Position numbers and translations under genes: made by a program. A stretch of DNA of 64,000 bases from Bathymodiolus brooksi (lineage: Eukaryota > Mollusca > Bivalvia > Mytilida > Modiolidae), in NCBI GenBank assembly GCA_963680875.1, contig OY804582.1, positions 49,618,646 to 49,682,645 of the forward strand, given 5' to 3'. A model generated the notes under the pieces. That model saw only the letters and a list, made by a program, of their open reading frames with translations, was not told the origin of the DNA and made no database searches. Of the stretch, positions 34,310 to 47,264 are shown in pieces. The number at the start of each line of letters is the position of its first letter. Positions within the stretch are counted from its first letter, which is position 1.

Positions 34310-35690
34310 TCTTTGGATCACAAGTTTATTGATTTATTCAATAAAATACTTTATTGTAAGAAATGCAGTATTCCTGTCCATTCTTGATTGTTCCTTCGTT
34401 TGTTTCCTATCATGATTTCCTTGATAACGGGTTGGTTCGAACAGGAAACTACTGATCCCATGGTTCCCTGTTGCTAAGTGGAAATCATCACTCCGAAAGC
34501 TTTGCGATGGCCAATGCATCTTTGTTAACTGCCTACGGGTTGTCTGTGTCACAAATGGCCAAATATATTTTCCGTTTGTCATTCCGAAGCACTTGAGTGT
34601 TTTCTTGTCTTAATGGGGTTCGTGTTGTGCATGTTGTCAACTTATATGACGTCATTATTTGTAATATCAGCTACGATTTTTGCGTAAAAACGATGTTCGA
34701 AACGTCTCGATTCCCAATTCTTCTATAGGAGATTCATTTTTTGTAATTTATGTTTTTTGTTTTGTGTTTCGTATACTGGTATCCAACACGATCTCATGTT
34801 GTCCGAGATTCTGTTCTTTTATCTATCCCCATGTTTGTACTGATGTTGGTTTGTGTCACTTTTGATTTGGAATTGGTGCCCTCATTGTGGACTAAGCACT
34901 TTCATTTATAAACAAAGCCAACAACCTGTAGTGCTGGTGTATGCAAATAAATTATAGGTCTAAATGTTATAGACTTTTAAATATATCTACTGATTCCTCG
35001 TCTACCCTAACAAGTACATATTATTAATGGTACTATATAAGTACTAATTTATGTATGATGATAACATCAAGGTTATCCTATTCTGTGAAATCATTATTAA
35101 TCTTGGGGTTCTTATTTTCGTGGATTTCGTGGATTTCGTGGTTCACGCAAAGCTTAAAAATCAATATCGAACGAAATATAATTTTCCCATTGACTGTCGC
35201 CTATAGTGCTTGAAACCACGAATTCAAGAACCCAAGGATCACTGCATTTTGTAGAAATCACGAATAATGTTGCTAACGAACAAAATTACTTTCACATTAT
35301 GTAGAATTGAACACCATTGGTGTGTATGCTATGGATGTTTTAAGCTATGAAACAAATAAATAATGACGTATGAATTTCCAACCCGTTATAAATCCGTAGT
35401 TTTAGGTGTAGTGTTTTTGTATATCACTGTTTGCCCTTTTGTTCGTTTATCCTTTAATCGCTTCATTGTTTGTCCTTCCACTATTTACGGCTTCTGATCA
35501 CCTCTTATGTATCTTCAAGCCTTTCTTTCGTACATATTATAGATCACCTTTAGTCGGATAGGGAACATATGCCTATCACTCCTACGTAGACAGTGATAAT
35601 TGTTGTAGACCTAACTGTTACGTAGAAACACCGAACTAAATAGTATCCTCCATCAATATCATTTCTTTCCAATGAACGTTTTTTCCTGTC
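34310..35690 (+). repeat. Family M, copy 3
   Basis: Traces of the RT C-terminus include SYHDFLDNGL (about 34405) and YGLSVSQMAK (about 34535). These are followed by a rearranged 3' region, the TGTTGTCCGAGATTCTG segment at 34800, the TATTAATGGTACTATATAAG segment at 35025, and a late TATGTATCTTC motif at 35507. A separate dispersed repeat at 35093-35290 interrupts it. Confidence 0.65.
35093..35290. repeat. Dispersed repeat with TTTCGTGG / CCACGAA arms
   Basis: CTTGGGGTTCTTATTTTCGT and GGATTTCGTGGTT at the left, and CCACGAATTCAAGAACCCAA at 35216, form imperfect inverted arms. The motif set resembles a small non-autonomous element common in molluscs, from memory only. It interrupts family M copy 3. 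Confidence 0.5.
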
Positions 35691-35994
35691 CATCATTTCC
35701 TTTGTGCTTTATATGTAGTGTTCATACACAGGAGTTTTTCAAGGGAAATTAAAAAAATCTAACCCGATCCTTTAATTTAAGGTTTCTCTATTTAGATGAT
35801 TCTTATCAATACATATGTTTTATGATGTTGTCGATGGCATCTATGTCATTGACACCAACGATACAGCGACATGTGCTTCACACCTTGATCTACACCTTGA
35901 CACTTAAGAGCGAACTTTTATGACACTATACATGATTTCAATACTTCCATCGTAAGCTTACTATTTATATATTTGTGTATGTGTCAACATTCCA

Positions 35995-36515
35995 GTAGCA
36001 CATGCATATGGAGTTCATATCTCTCAGCTGATCGCATATTCTTGAACATGTGGCTCCTGTTATGATCTACTTGATAGAAGGTTACTACTGGTATTGAAGC
36101 AGCTACTGAATCAATTGTTTGTAGTGGTTAAGTTGAAGTATTCTCCTCGAATGTTGTGCTGTCACCACCATGGCTGGGTTAACCGTTACGGAATATCTGT
36201 GTTACAAATGACCAGGAATATGTTATGGTTGTTGTAATTACAATCCAGTCATTTTTTCATTCATGATTTTATTATTTGTAGCAATAGTAACACGACCGAT
36301 ATCACATATGAAACTGAAACTGCTTACCATTGCGGGTCACCAGAGTTCAACACTGGTGTTATGTAGGGTCCCTTTTGCTTGCTCTTTCGTTTTCTGTGTA
36401 ATGTCATTGTTTGTTCTTTTTCTTTTGATCATTTCATTGTCCTTCCTTCTTCGTCTTACTGCTTCTGGATACCCCTTTGCTATCTTCAATCATTTCCTAC
36501 GTTTATGCTCCTTCT
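35995..36515 (+). mobile_element. 5'-truncated RT-retroelement 3' end, copy near 36 kb
   Basis: This starts at CACATGCATATGGAGTTCAT, encoding AHAYGVHISQLIAYS, where the 27.6-kb copy also begins. It continues through broken frames to NRYGISVLQMTRNM and a stop. The 3' untranslated part ends CCTTTGCTATCTTCAATC near 36493. Several in-frame stops show it is dead. Confidence 0.6.
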
Positions 36516-37314
36516 TGTAATAGATGTTAAACAATTTTTGAATTATCCACCATTTTCAATGCATTTCTCTCACCTCATATCATTTTTCGAACAGTTGATT
36601 ATTCTTCTGTTCTTGTGTACGTGTTTTAGATATTGTTGAACGTACGCGAATATAACCCATGCTGGACTTTTTGAAAACTTCTGTCTAACAGCCTGGCTAC
36701 GGTGATTATACTACTAATCTATGCAAATAATAGGTATTTGACTCTTGACAATGTATCTTCAGAACTGACGAGTACATGAGCTTTTATGTATATTCTCGCA
36801 ATACAAACATAGAACGAGCCGACTGCAAGTAATTACAAATAAGACAGCCATAGATGATAATTTAGAGAACTTGAAATAATGAAATATAAGCGTGAATCGA
36901 TAGGACGTATGTCAATGCAAAAAAAATGTAAGGTTATCAGAACGCACCTCATTAAAAAAACGCTAGAGAAAGCAGAAGAAAAAATATATAATGGAAAATC
37001 CAGAAACAATTGCAAAACCTTACAAATTTTGGAGAACTGAGCTATCGTATTCATAAACAAGAACAGAGATGAAAGGGTACGTCTTTAATGTATTGGTGCA
37101 TGTCCTAGTACAAATGACATAATGGAAATAAGGTGCGTTAAATGTACCCGAAGCTTGCAGCTGTACGATTTTTAGACTTTCGAACTTTCTTGCCTTGGGG
37201 ATAATAAGAGTATATAGGGTCGACACATGGAAGTTGATATTTATAAAAGATTTTTATGGCATTAATATGGACAGGAACAAGTTGAATAAAGGAACAAAGT
37301 GATGAAATAACAAA
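36516..37314. other. No gene recognised; left flank of unit 2
   Basis: AT-rich sequence between a retroelement fragment and the start of block A in unit 2. Two overlapping minus-strand frames (36833-37060 and 37020-37226) have no known motif and are probably chance. The presumed unit 1/unit 2 junction lies at about 37314. Confidence 0.5.
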
Positions 37315-37683
37315 ATATTTTTATTGAACATGAATATGCATGCAGAAAGTTAAAAAAGTAGGTGGTAATTGCGTGTCACGAGCGTCTTTGCGGAAAACAA
37401 CAAGACCATACTTTATCATAACAAATATCATAATTATCAAAATATGTATACTGTCATTTAAAGCATCTCTGATTCTTTCTATTTATTGAAAGCGACGTTT
37501 ATTTCTTTGCTTAATAGCTGTCATGGTAACTTCAAAATCCTGTCAGTTATTTGTCCGAATATATTTTGACTTATTTATAAATGCGGTTTTATAATTTGAA
37601 CTTTATTTTTTTCTTATCGACAAGCTAGTGCTATATGATTTTGAAGTTGCTTGCTCCATATCTATTATATCCCTTATCACATC

Positions 37684-37943
37684 GTTGGTGCAATTATTAG
37701 CGAGCTCGACCCGAGTGATGTACATCGTGGGTTCGAGTCGGGGGTGGGTCAAACCAATGGCTAGAAATTGGTATTTGCTGCTACTAGGCTAAGTACACAC
37801 TTTTAAGGAGAAAAAGGAAACTTGTGTCGCGGAATTATGATAATGTGACTTATATTCACACAGATTCTTGCTTCAATGAGCAACCACAATAATAATTAAA
37901 CAAATCGTGTTCGCTTAGTAAAAACGACCATCATCATCAGCTC
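37684..37943 (+). mobile_element. tRNA-derived SINE, unit 2
   Basis: This is the duplicate of the SINE at 371-632, with the B-box-like motif at 37729-37739. A short stretch (TGTCCTGG and neighbouring bases) in the 3' half is missing here. The insertion position is the same, so the SINE predates the duplication. Confidence 0.6.
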
Positions 37944-38055
37944 AACGAACCGCAACCTATCTCGCCGATGTATTGCTGAACAATTGCTCATTTTCACATT
38001 AAATAACAACCACTCTCTCACTGCCCTACTACATACCGCCAGGATATAAACATCT

Positions 38056-40373
38056 GTAGCCCTTTTCACAAAAGTAAGTATAATCCTAACTTTTTCACTT
38101 AAGATTATCGTACGACCAATTTTAATCTTACGACTAAAATTACGCTTACGATAAAAAATCCTTCCTTAGGTGTACTCGATGCAACATTATGAGATAAATT
38201 TTGACGATGACTTGCGACAGGTCAATGGTTTTCTCCGGGTACTCCAGTTTTCTCCACAAATAAAACTGACCGATATATTGCTAAAAGGGGCGTTAAACAC
38301 CATAAACAATATTCTTTGGCAACCTAGTTTCATTTTCATCGCAGAATGTCTTTGTATTGCTTTCAGTATTATCTGAACTACGATTTCTATGAAAACCTTG
38401 TTAGAAAGACCAAAGAGGTAACTTTATCACAGACAGTCACAGAGAATATACACAAACTAAGTTATTGAATCAGACTAACGAATAACATTTAAAAAAAATC
38501 TAGAAATGCGAAAGTCTACATGTTTCTGAGGTTCAAGCAAAACATTTTTTCTTAATAGAAATATTCTATAAAACATCCCCGGCACTAATTTATTAGCTGA
38601 TTTTATGCTATGATGTGTTTGTAGGTTTATATAGAATTGTATTGTTATATATGAATCGGTCACCAATAACTGCACAAAATATGAACAGGTATGATTTTTG
38701 TATAGAGGAACATTTATAATGCATGTAGATTAAAATGATATATGATAATTATCATTACTTGAAGTTATTTGTCATCATCCACGCGTGGTCACTTTTGGTA
38801 GAAGCATTTATTAAGGGAGTGCATTTGGAGTTTGAAAGAAACCTATTCATATATATTATCCATGCTGGATAAATCATTTCATCGTTGTGTTTCAGCAAAA
38901 TATTTACACTCACATCGTATTTCTTTTACGTCCGTTTTTCAAACATATCCCCTCTCCTCAAAAAAATATGCAAACGCTGATTCTCTACTATTAAAGGAAT
39001 AGTTACTTGCCAATTAAATGTAAGTTGTTTTTATTAATCTTAATATTAGCATCTGGTAGTTTATAAGATGTTCTACATATTAGCAGAAAGGCAGTGGCTC
39101 TGTTTACAACTGAAAGTTTTGTATGATTAGGCATCCAAATCATTTTCTTAATTCTATTAGAAAGTGCTAAGAATAGCTTAAAATAGTTCTGACAATAAAT
39201 TTTGTTTAGGTAACATTCCATCTTTATTCAAATTCAAGTCATGGGTACCGCATCTTTCTGGATCCAATAATAATAATAATGTTGTCGAATCATTAAAGAT
39301 TTTTACTAAAAGTTTACAGGAAGTAGAAATATATGCTTAGTATATTTTTGTATTAAACATTATTAATGAGCTTGATATTAGTGGTGATTTCGTAAATACA
39401 TATATAACCAATTTAACAAATTTAAAGTAAATTACACGATATTCTATGATTTAACAATATGTGTCCATGTAGTAAGATAGAAACGTACATGTATGAAATT
39501 AACATTAAAGGAAAGCTTTAATATGTTACTGATATAATTTATCCCGATGTTTCTCAGATAACCCAAGTTAGATGTGTTTATCATCGATCAATCATGAAGA
39601 CTGAATACATATCCCTGTTATATATTAATTTAACAGAAGAATGTAAACATGTATTACCAAGAGTGTCGATGATCATCGAAGTTAATAAATTGTATTACAA
39701 ATACAAAAGCAATAATGAAACGATATTTTTACATCCAGAAATTCCCAGTCCTATAACGGGTTTTCATACAACATCTTAGCATTAACAACAAAAAGCATAG
39801 GAAAAGAAAAATCCATCCCATGTTGTCAAATAGTCTTTTCGATTGTCGACCGTTCCCAATTTTGAAATCTAAAATAAAAAGAATTATACTCACTTTTTTG
39901 TCAGATGATATGTAAACAATACACTTTGTTGCATTGAAAATGTATATGTACGGAATATATCGTTATTAACTATGTTATTAGGCACGCCAAAGAGGATTTA
40001 ACAACAATATTATGTGTAGCGTCTGTTTGTATTAAACCAGATTTATTTCAATAAACATTTATCAATATGTGTAATAAGGTTTGTCATACGGTCAGAGAAA
40101 ATGCGCTAACGGTGAATGGTTCTCTTATTTTTAAACCGAAGCGCGAATCCATCGTCCATCTTTTTTGTTCTTTTTTTTACTTACGATAAAAGATAAGACA
40201 AATATTTCTCATACGTTCGACATTTTACACTTACGACAGGGTAGTTTTACACGTAAAGTTATGACAAATTTTACACTTAAGATTATCGTAAGTATGTTTG
40301 TGAAACTCTTTATGATCTTAGTTTTACACTTACGACAATTTTTCATCGTAAGAATTTTTGTGAAAAGGGCTAC
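38056..40373. mobile_element. Element with long TTACGA-rich inverted ends, unit 2
   Basis: This is the duplicate of 746-3068. Its right end reads GGGCTAC and is a better complement of the left end than in unit 1. The left arm is about 36 bp shorter, lacking one TTACGAC-type subrepeat that is present in unit 1. The arms therefore gain or lose subrepeats. Confidence 0.6.
38179..38311 (+). mobile_element. SINE 3' fragment, unit 2
   Basis: This is the duplicate of 909-1041, with the same headless structure and the same position inside the long-TIR element. Confidence 0.65.
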
Positions 40374-41204
40374 TGACTGATTGTGTCTTCATGTTCTGAT
40401 CCTTCTACGTAGACATCCTGTTGTTCTTTTAGATGTTCACCTTCAAAACACTTAAGTTCATCAAACAGGAATACAACTTATATACTACTAACATATCTGA
40501 CTGTTAGCGCATCATGTTCACCTTCATCGCAGATAGAACAAAGAGTGTTACACTCCAATGTACTGTTTGAACGCTAGTCCAATGCGTCTCTGATGTATTT
40601 CAATTACAATATACCGTTTCTGACCTATATCAAAGACACACCAAAGAGAGCAACGTCATCCGGGACAAGATTGTCTACGAGTGATAGCCTGCTATTTTGA
40701 TCCAGCATAAACAGGCTGACAACAACCTGTCTCACAGAGATCTAGCAACACTAGGAGATAAAGAAAGCAAATATCAAATGAGCTATTTTATTTTAGAAAG
40801 ATTGTTGTATTACTCGACACAAACGATTGGTTCCCTCGTAAACACCGCCATTCAATATAAATATGGTTCTTACATGGGTGAAGAAGCAAAGATGGGATTA
40901 TTTTCTTCAGGTTTTAATTCCTTATTCCATTTTAAAGGGTCAATATCAGATATTTCTGACAATAACATTTGACACTTAAAATTAACCATTTGATTTTAAT
41001 TGGCTATATTGTCTATTACCTCTGTTTTCGTGGCTTCCAAAGACTTTTATATTATTTGGCTTTTTAACTTTGGGCGTACTTTATGAAGGTTATTCCAGAA
41101 ACGTGTCACGCGCACTGAGTTAGATATCTGCGTATTTATTTTAAACCTACTACATTATTGGATGTCGTAGCCCTAATTCTTTTATATCAATGAACAAAAT
41201 CAAT

Positions 41205-41555
41205 TCATTTTTACACATTTAGCAAAATCTGTTTCCAGAGTCATTTTGCTTATCACAGACCATTCAATTCTTTTGTTTAATGGTTCTACACGTGTCTGAT
41301 TTGAAATGGGTAACTTGGTTAATAACTTCTCCATATAAATATGGATGACAATTACATGCGCATTATTATAAATTAACAATTAGCAATTATCTTTTTACAT
41401 TTAGCAAAATCTGCCCCAAAGAAACATTTGCTTATCATAGCCCATTCAATTATTTTTTCAATGATTTCACACGTGACATATTGAAAATGGTTAACTTGGT
41501 TAATATTGTTTCCATATGAATATGGATGGAATTAACATGCATAATTGTATGCATA
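41205..41555. repeat. Two-copy tandem duplication of about 187 bp, unit 2
   Basis: This is the counterpart of 3895-4242, with the same two copies and flanks. The tandem duplication is therefore older than the segmental duplication. Confidence 0.7.
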
Positions 41556-42224
41556 CATAAGGTCTTTATAGTAGTAGTAGCATCTAGTGGAAGTTTAAAA
41601 AAAAATAATTAAAGCAAATCGGCAAAAATGTGTTCCATAAAAAATATAGTCGAACATGACATTTCATTTGCTTAATTAGTAAGAAAGGATATGCGTGTAC
41701 ATGAACATCACTCGCGGTTTTTTGATTGTGTCCGAGTTGCTCATCTTGTTATTATTTTTGTGTGTGTGATGTCCTATTAGGTGTGAGAGTTCCGTGTTGT
41801 GAAGTCCGTTGCGATTCCACATAAAGTGTTCGGTACATCTTTGCATGTAGTTTGTGGTAGTTTCTTATTTACGTTAGTTGTGATTATTTTGCGGATAGTG
41901 GTGCCCAACACACATTGTGTTTTGTTGTTGTTTTGTTTGTCTTCAGCTTGTGTATTCTATGCTGCCAGTTTCTCTTGATTGTCCATTCGGTATTTTGTAA
42001 CGTTTATGTACAATTATGCACAAAGAAAAGTAAAGGAACAGCTTTTTTTCTTAATTTTTTGCATATTTTGTTATTTTGCTTCATAAACAATCACGTGTAT
42101 GTCACTTTCCTATTAATACCGTGAATTTGAAATATGTCAATTTACGTCCTTACATATTTAAAGTCGGATGCAAATTTCTTATGTACAGAAGGTGTGTTTA
42201 TGTTGTATTTGTTTTTCTTTTATT

Positions 42225-42436
42225 TCATTTAAGAATTGAATGCATTTTTTGTAGTTTTATTACCGTGTTAAAACGTGGACTGAAGCACATTTTGTATGAA
42301 GCTACAAACAATGCATTGAATTCTAATAATTGGCCATGCACGAGTCCTCTCCATTGTGATCTGTCTTGCAGTTGGCTGGTTGCCTCTGCCCATGTGTTGA
42401 ATCCTAGCTGTTTCCTTTCTTTTTCTACCGATCTCT
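42225..42436 (-). pseudogene. LINE-like reverse transcriptase C-terminal tail, unit 2
   Basis: This is the duplicate of 4929-5140. The frame is still open and keeps the QDRSQWRGLV motif, with several amino-acid differences. The junction with the Gypsy RT lies at the equivalent base, near 42436. Confidence 0.45.
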
Positions 42437-42796
42437 AAACATATCTAAACAGGAGATGAAGGTAGTTCCGAGTAGCTGGTCAATACATGATGCAATGCGA
42501 GGCAACGGAAACGCATCTTTATGGGTTACAGAGTTAAGTTTTCTATACTCCATACAATAGCGAATTTGTCCGTCCTTCTTCATGCAGATTACAGCCCATT
42601 CCGATGAGGAAGGTTTTAATTATTTTCTTTTCCAATAAGTCCATCACATACAGTTTTTCTTCTTCCTCAAACCCAAAACGGTGTCCTTCTTAGTCTTTCC
42701 TTTATTGGTGTAGCATTACCTGTATCCATACGGTATGTCTGTGAAGTGATCAATATCCATGTCATCAACTGAAAAGGTACCTTGGAACTTTATTAA
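42437..42796 (-). pseudogene. Ty3/Gypsy reverse transcriptase fragment, unit 2
   Basis: This is the same RT fragment as 5141-5519, also truncated after motif A. It has lost three codons after SSSEW and carries extra frame disruptions. Here it remains attached to its own upstream coding region, a linker, protease and Gag, showing what the unit 1 copy lost. Confidence 0.85.
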
Positions 42797-43320
42797 TCAT
42801 TTTGTCCCTTGAATTTCTTGTTCTTTTGACAAGTGCTTTTTAGATCTTTCCAGTAAATCGGTCAAGTGTGATGGTACATCACATGGTTCCTCGGTTTCAG
42901 TCTGGTTTAGCTGTCTTATTTGCACTTCATTCCTATCTGCAGTAGTCTCCTCTATGTCATCACATTCTGTGTTGATTGTTTCTTCGACTTCAATTCCTAC
43001 TACAAGATCACTACCTTTCTTCAGTGATATGAACTCGTTTGTAGCATTATTGAAGACTACTGGTATTTCAGCCTTATTAGGTACAACCACGTAAGGTATT
43101 GTGATTCCTTTCAAGTCTGGGAATGGTTGAAAACAAACATCAGTGTCAAAGTCATTTTCAAGTTTCACTGTACATTGAATTGTGGACATCGGAGGGACAG
43201 TGATTCGCTTATTTAATTGTATTCGAGACACTTTGATGTCCTTATCTCCAGCTTTAGCAAACTTTGCGACCAACTTCTGATTTCCTATTCTAATTGTAAT
43301 TATATCTAAGTCAATGATCG
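42797..43320 (-). pseudogene. Gypsy Pol segment between protease and RT
   Basis: An open minus-strand frame of about 158 residues (42797-43273) lies between the retropepsin and the RT. Motifs visible include ITVPPMSTIQCTV and IPYVVVPNKAEIPVVFNNAT. The first resembles the linker domain found between protease and RT in some Gypsy polyproteins, often ending in a short acidic stretch before RT. The acidic ETINTECDDIEETTAD region fits that. A stop and frameshift near 43300-43324 separates it from the protease. Confidence 0.6.
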
Positions 43321-43324
43321 CATG

Positions 43325-43816
43325 TTAAAGATGCAACAAATCTAGACCAATAATGACTGGATCTGTAGTATTAGCCACAATGAGCCTCCATTTTGTTTCT
43401 GTGTTCCCAATTTTGTAACTGGCTATGTCCCCTGATACAGACTTTATGCAAGTAGTGTTCCCTGCCCCTTTCAGCGGAAAAAATCGTGCGCAGCCAACTG
43501 GTAATTTCAAGTTCTTGAAACAATCTTCACTTACAATTGCAATTTGAGCCCCAGTATCGACGATTCCATCAATCTTGCGTCCGTTTATGGAGATAGGCAG
43601 AACAAGATTGATTCCATCATTTTTATTGGTCCTTGAGATTTCTTTCACTTGGAACATACCAGAATCATGTTCATTTTGTTTTGACTTGTCCTTGTTCTCC
43701 ATTACGTCTGAAGAGGGTTCATTGCTGGAGCCAGTGGAACCGGCTCTTTGTAACAGGTTATCCTGCCTTGACTGCAGGACATTACTAGAATATTTTACAT
43801 TAGTTGAGTCTTCCAA
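43325..43816 (-). pseudogene. Ty3/Gypsy retropepsin domain
   Basis: In this 163-residue open stretch the first half is polar and low-complexity. The second half contains IDGIVDTGAQIAIVSE, with the D-T-G active-site triad of an aspartic protease, and later VIIGLDLLHL, the conserved ILGxDxL-type C-terminal motif. The domain looks intact in sequence. However, the flanking Gag and RT frames are broken and the element is truncated, so an active element is unlikely. Confidence 0.8.
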
Positions 43817-43889
43817 TTTCCTAGTTGTACTAAAGCCCCCTGATTGCTGATAAATCGGCCGCAGGGCTACTTCCCTGACCCTTGATCGC

Positions 43890-45510
43890 TTAAAGGGTTA
43901 GTTCGATTTGGCGATTTAGATTTTTTATTTGGACATTGATTGCTATAATGTCCCACTTCTGGACATGAGAAACATCTGACCTCCTACTAGGTGACGGTGT
44001 CCTTGACCTACTTCTTCCGTAGTATTGATTCCGTGACACTAGACTCAACATCTTGGATGTGTCTTTTTGCATATTTGAAACGTCATTCTCAGTTTTTTTC
44101 AAGTCGATCTTCAAACATTTCCTGAGTCGGGTATATAAACGGTTTCTTACTTAATATCCTCACTGTGGGAGTCCCTGAGTCGCTGTCTGACGATTCGTCA
44201 CTTTCAAAATTAGCATGTTGTACTTTCCGTATGTGTGGCTTAGCATGCCCAAATAATACTTTCTGATTATATATGGCGCTCTTTACGTATTATAGCGCTT
44301 GATCGATTCTGGATGGATTTTCATCCATAGCAGCTAATCCTGCTTTTTGTCATTGCAACCTTTCAAGAAAGCATCAACAGCCATCAATTCAACAATATCT
44401 TCAGTGGCTTCGCTGTACCCATCGGTAGCCATTTCTTGCACTCTCTCAGTAAGCTCTTCTATTGACTCTTCTACATTTTGCTTTACATTCTGAAGCTGCT
44501 TCCTGATTGAATGTGGAAGATCTTTACTACCAAGCCGTTGGAACATTTTTCCATCATTAACTTAAAATCCTTTTGTATTGATTGAGGACGCGTACTGAAA
44601 AACTTCAAAGCTTTCCCTCGCAAGCATAGAAGAAAATTGTCAAGTTTTTGGGCATCTGTCCATTCAAAGCGCAAGGCAGTATGCGTAAATTGCAGGTGGT
44701 ATGATTTCCAATCCCCACTTCCATCATAATTCGACAACTTTGAGAAATGAGGTTGTGCGACCGACATCTTGTTACTACTGGATTTAACACTCTTGGTTGT
44801 TTTCTTAATTTGTTCGCTTCTCTGTGTTGTTTCTGAAAGATTATCATCAGACACTTTTTTGCTATGTGTTTCTTCTTCTGACATATGACCTTTTTCTCTT
44901 GGCCCATGAATATTTTTGTGTGCAAATTGGTCTATCATTTTTGTTGTTTTGACATGTTGAATTTCTTCTTCTAACTGTTTTATTCTCTTATTGTGAGATA
45001 ACAATTGTTTTGCTTGAGCTTTTGCAGTTGCATCTGCCTTTTCAATGTAATTTGAATGCGCATCTACCTTTTGCATCAATTGTTCCCGTTCCGTTTTCAA
45101 TTCATACATTTTCCCATCTAATTTACTAATTTGTCCCTGATAGTGTTCGTTCTGTCTATGCAGCTCCTCTTCCCTTTATGGTTGGTATTTGGCTCTTGAG
45201 TCCTTAAAGCCTCTGTCAATCTAGATATACTCTCTTCTCCTTCACGAAGCTTATCAGCCAACAACTCATTTTGACTTGTAATTGCTGTCAATTCACTTTG
45301 TAAAGTGTCTATATTATTTTACCTTTCTAAGCTCCAAGGTATTGGTCGCATCAGCTTGCTTAATAATCAGTACCTCTGTTTTGTACTTCTCCAAGAGCTG
45401 TTTCGTGTTATCCTCCCTCACAGATTCTGTTTCATCTATCTCAAAGGTTATTCTACCACTCATCACTAGTGGGTCCCAGATATGAGACGGTACCCCCCCC
45501 CCCATCTATC
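43890..45510 (-). pseudogene. Ty3/Gypsy Gag remnant with coiled coil, capsid-like region and zinc knuckle
   Basis: The fragments run in order along the minus strand. The region at 45110-45510 and the start of the 208-residue frame at 44483-45109 are rich in heptad-like K/E/Q/L and probably coiled coil. A capsid-like segment follows with FSKLSNYDGSGDWKSYHLQF and LDNFLLCLRGKALKFF. The stretch at 44334-44546 continues the capsid with LTERVQEMATDGY. A basic SRSRTPSPSRR region leads to a CFSC..GHYSNQC zinc knuckle (C-x2-C-x4-H-x4-C) near 43931-43975. Several frameshifts break the reading frame. A poly-C run near 45495 lies at the N-terminal end. Confidence 0.75.
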
Positions 45511-47264
45511 AACTTAAGTGATTATAAATTCAGAGCAGCCTTTGACCTGTCTTTAATAATCATTCCTGATCTTTTTTCTCCTCTATCTGTGATGCTATAT
45601 ATTTTTAATTTTAGACTAATTTTAACTTAAACCAATAAACTAAGTGTTAGGCAAGAGCTAACCTGCAGAACAATTTTCGTAGCTTTAATTCCGAATAATC
45701 GTCAAGCAATGGAGACCTGCAAAGCAATTCCCCAAACTGTAGTTCAAAATTGCTAAGCAACGTGAACCTGCAAAACAATTTTACTAACTTGATTAAATAA
45801 AATGTCGAGCAAGGGTAACCTGCACGACTTTCATTCCCTAAATTTAATTGTTTGTTATTACTAAACTTTATTCATAACTTGATTAAATAAAATGTCGCAT
45901 AAGGGTAACCTGCACGACTTTCATTCACTGAATTTAATTGTTTGTTATTCAGATTAATAGAATATGCCATCAATTTACAACTGACAACAAATTATTCATG
46001 TTTTCTCTTTTTTTTTTACTTGAAACTCTGAACTGTTTTCCTTCTGAAAATCAAAGTTAAAGTATTGCTTAATTCTAAGTCAAAATGTAGCAACTTGAAC
46101 AACATTTCAATCTAAAGACTTGGCCAGTCCTCAAGGTAACCAATTGTAATGACGAAATAAAAATCAAACTTTAGTAGTTCACAGTAAAGATTATTACAAA
46201 TCAAAAATAATCATTACTTGTATCACAATGGATGTCATTTGTGATTGTGAACTGAAGCACGAATAATCAATTCGCAAAATTATAGAGTGTTTTTAGTCAA
46301 GTATATTGAAATCAATCATCAATACTTCACTCACTATGTGTCTCCATAGCAATTGAGCTCTCGGCTTACGATTTCAAATTTGTTCTATGAAATAGCTTAA
46401 ATTGAACTGTTATTATTCAAATACATTTACTTTTGATCAAACTTAGTCAACAGTCAGAACTTGTATATATGTATTTCTAAACCGTTTTATAGCAAAAATA
46501 CGCGTACACACAATTTCAGTTTGAACATGTTTAACTGATGCAAAACTTTGCTTCAAACTTGTAAGGGACAGAAAATTGACACAGTGTGTATTTATGTTAT
46601 GTCTGCTGATTTTTTCCAAAGAGCTCAGTCCAGGGCAACCGTTCTGAACTCTTATAACTGCCTCTTCACCTTATTATTAACCACCCGAGGTGAAAAGTAT
46701 CAACTATACACGAAAAAATAAACGCCAATCAAAAATATGCATGGATGACAAATGTCCTGTCAACTATAGTACACAACAATAAATTTACTACCCCCTTTTT
46801 CTTCTCTAGTTTAGAAAAAATACTTTTCACCAAGGTTTATAAACATGAACAAATATGGGGTGAACCTTTTTATTTTGTGCGGAAATTGTGTGTAAATACC
46901 AACACAAAGCACAACAACAGCTTGAACCTTGTATCAGTTCATCGTATTATTTGTACAGTGAACACTATTCAGCAAACTCCATGCCCTGTTTTGTTTTTTT
47001 TGTTTTGTTTTTTTCCTCAGTCTAATGTCTTTATTAACCGTGAGTAAAACAAATAAACATCAGCCAGCAATAGGACTACAACTATAAATAAGGCCCACGA
47101 AAAGTATAATTCACGTCACCGATATTGTATCCGATGAAATGAAAATTTGACAATCTCCCGCACCGCGAAAATTTGAAAAAAAATAAACTGGTGTCTTTAG
47201 GATTTTTCACATCTCACACCAATATGGTAGAGATGATGGCATGCGAAATGAATTATAAGAGTTT
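45511..47264. other. Sequence upstream of the Gypsy Gag; no gene recognised
   Basis: This should include the leader or 5' LTR of the Gypsy element. However, the 3' end of the element is missing, so no LTR pair can be compared. I cannot place LTR borders or a primer-binding site. A motif containing AACCTGCA or GACCTGCA recurs five times between about 45648 and 45910. The two last copies belong to a clear 90-bp tandem repeat. The remainder, about 45970-47264, is AT-rich and shows nothing I recognise. Confidence 0.5.
45786..45965. repeat. 90-bp tandem repeat, two units
   Basis: Unit boundaries are 45786-45875 and 45876-45965, each starting AACTTGATTAAATAAAATGT and containing GGGTAACCTGCACGACTTTC. 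They are nearly identical, indicating a recent local duplication. Confidence 0.85.

Larger units (their letters stand above)
37315..42806. repeat. Segmental duplication block A, unit 2
   Basis: This is the second copy of 1-5519, in the same orientation. Element order and all major junctions match, including the SINE, the long-TIR element and the Gypsy/LINE chimaera, so those insertions are older than the duplication. Small differences include a shorter left inverted repeat in the TIR element. An extra stretch of about 30 bases lies near 38480. Confidence 0.9.

Noticed and set aside
40697..40972. 91-residue plus-strand frame (shorter at 3473-3667)
   Set aside because: It is broken in unit 1 and has no known motif or splice context; probably a chance frame.
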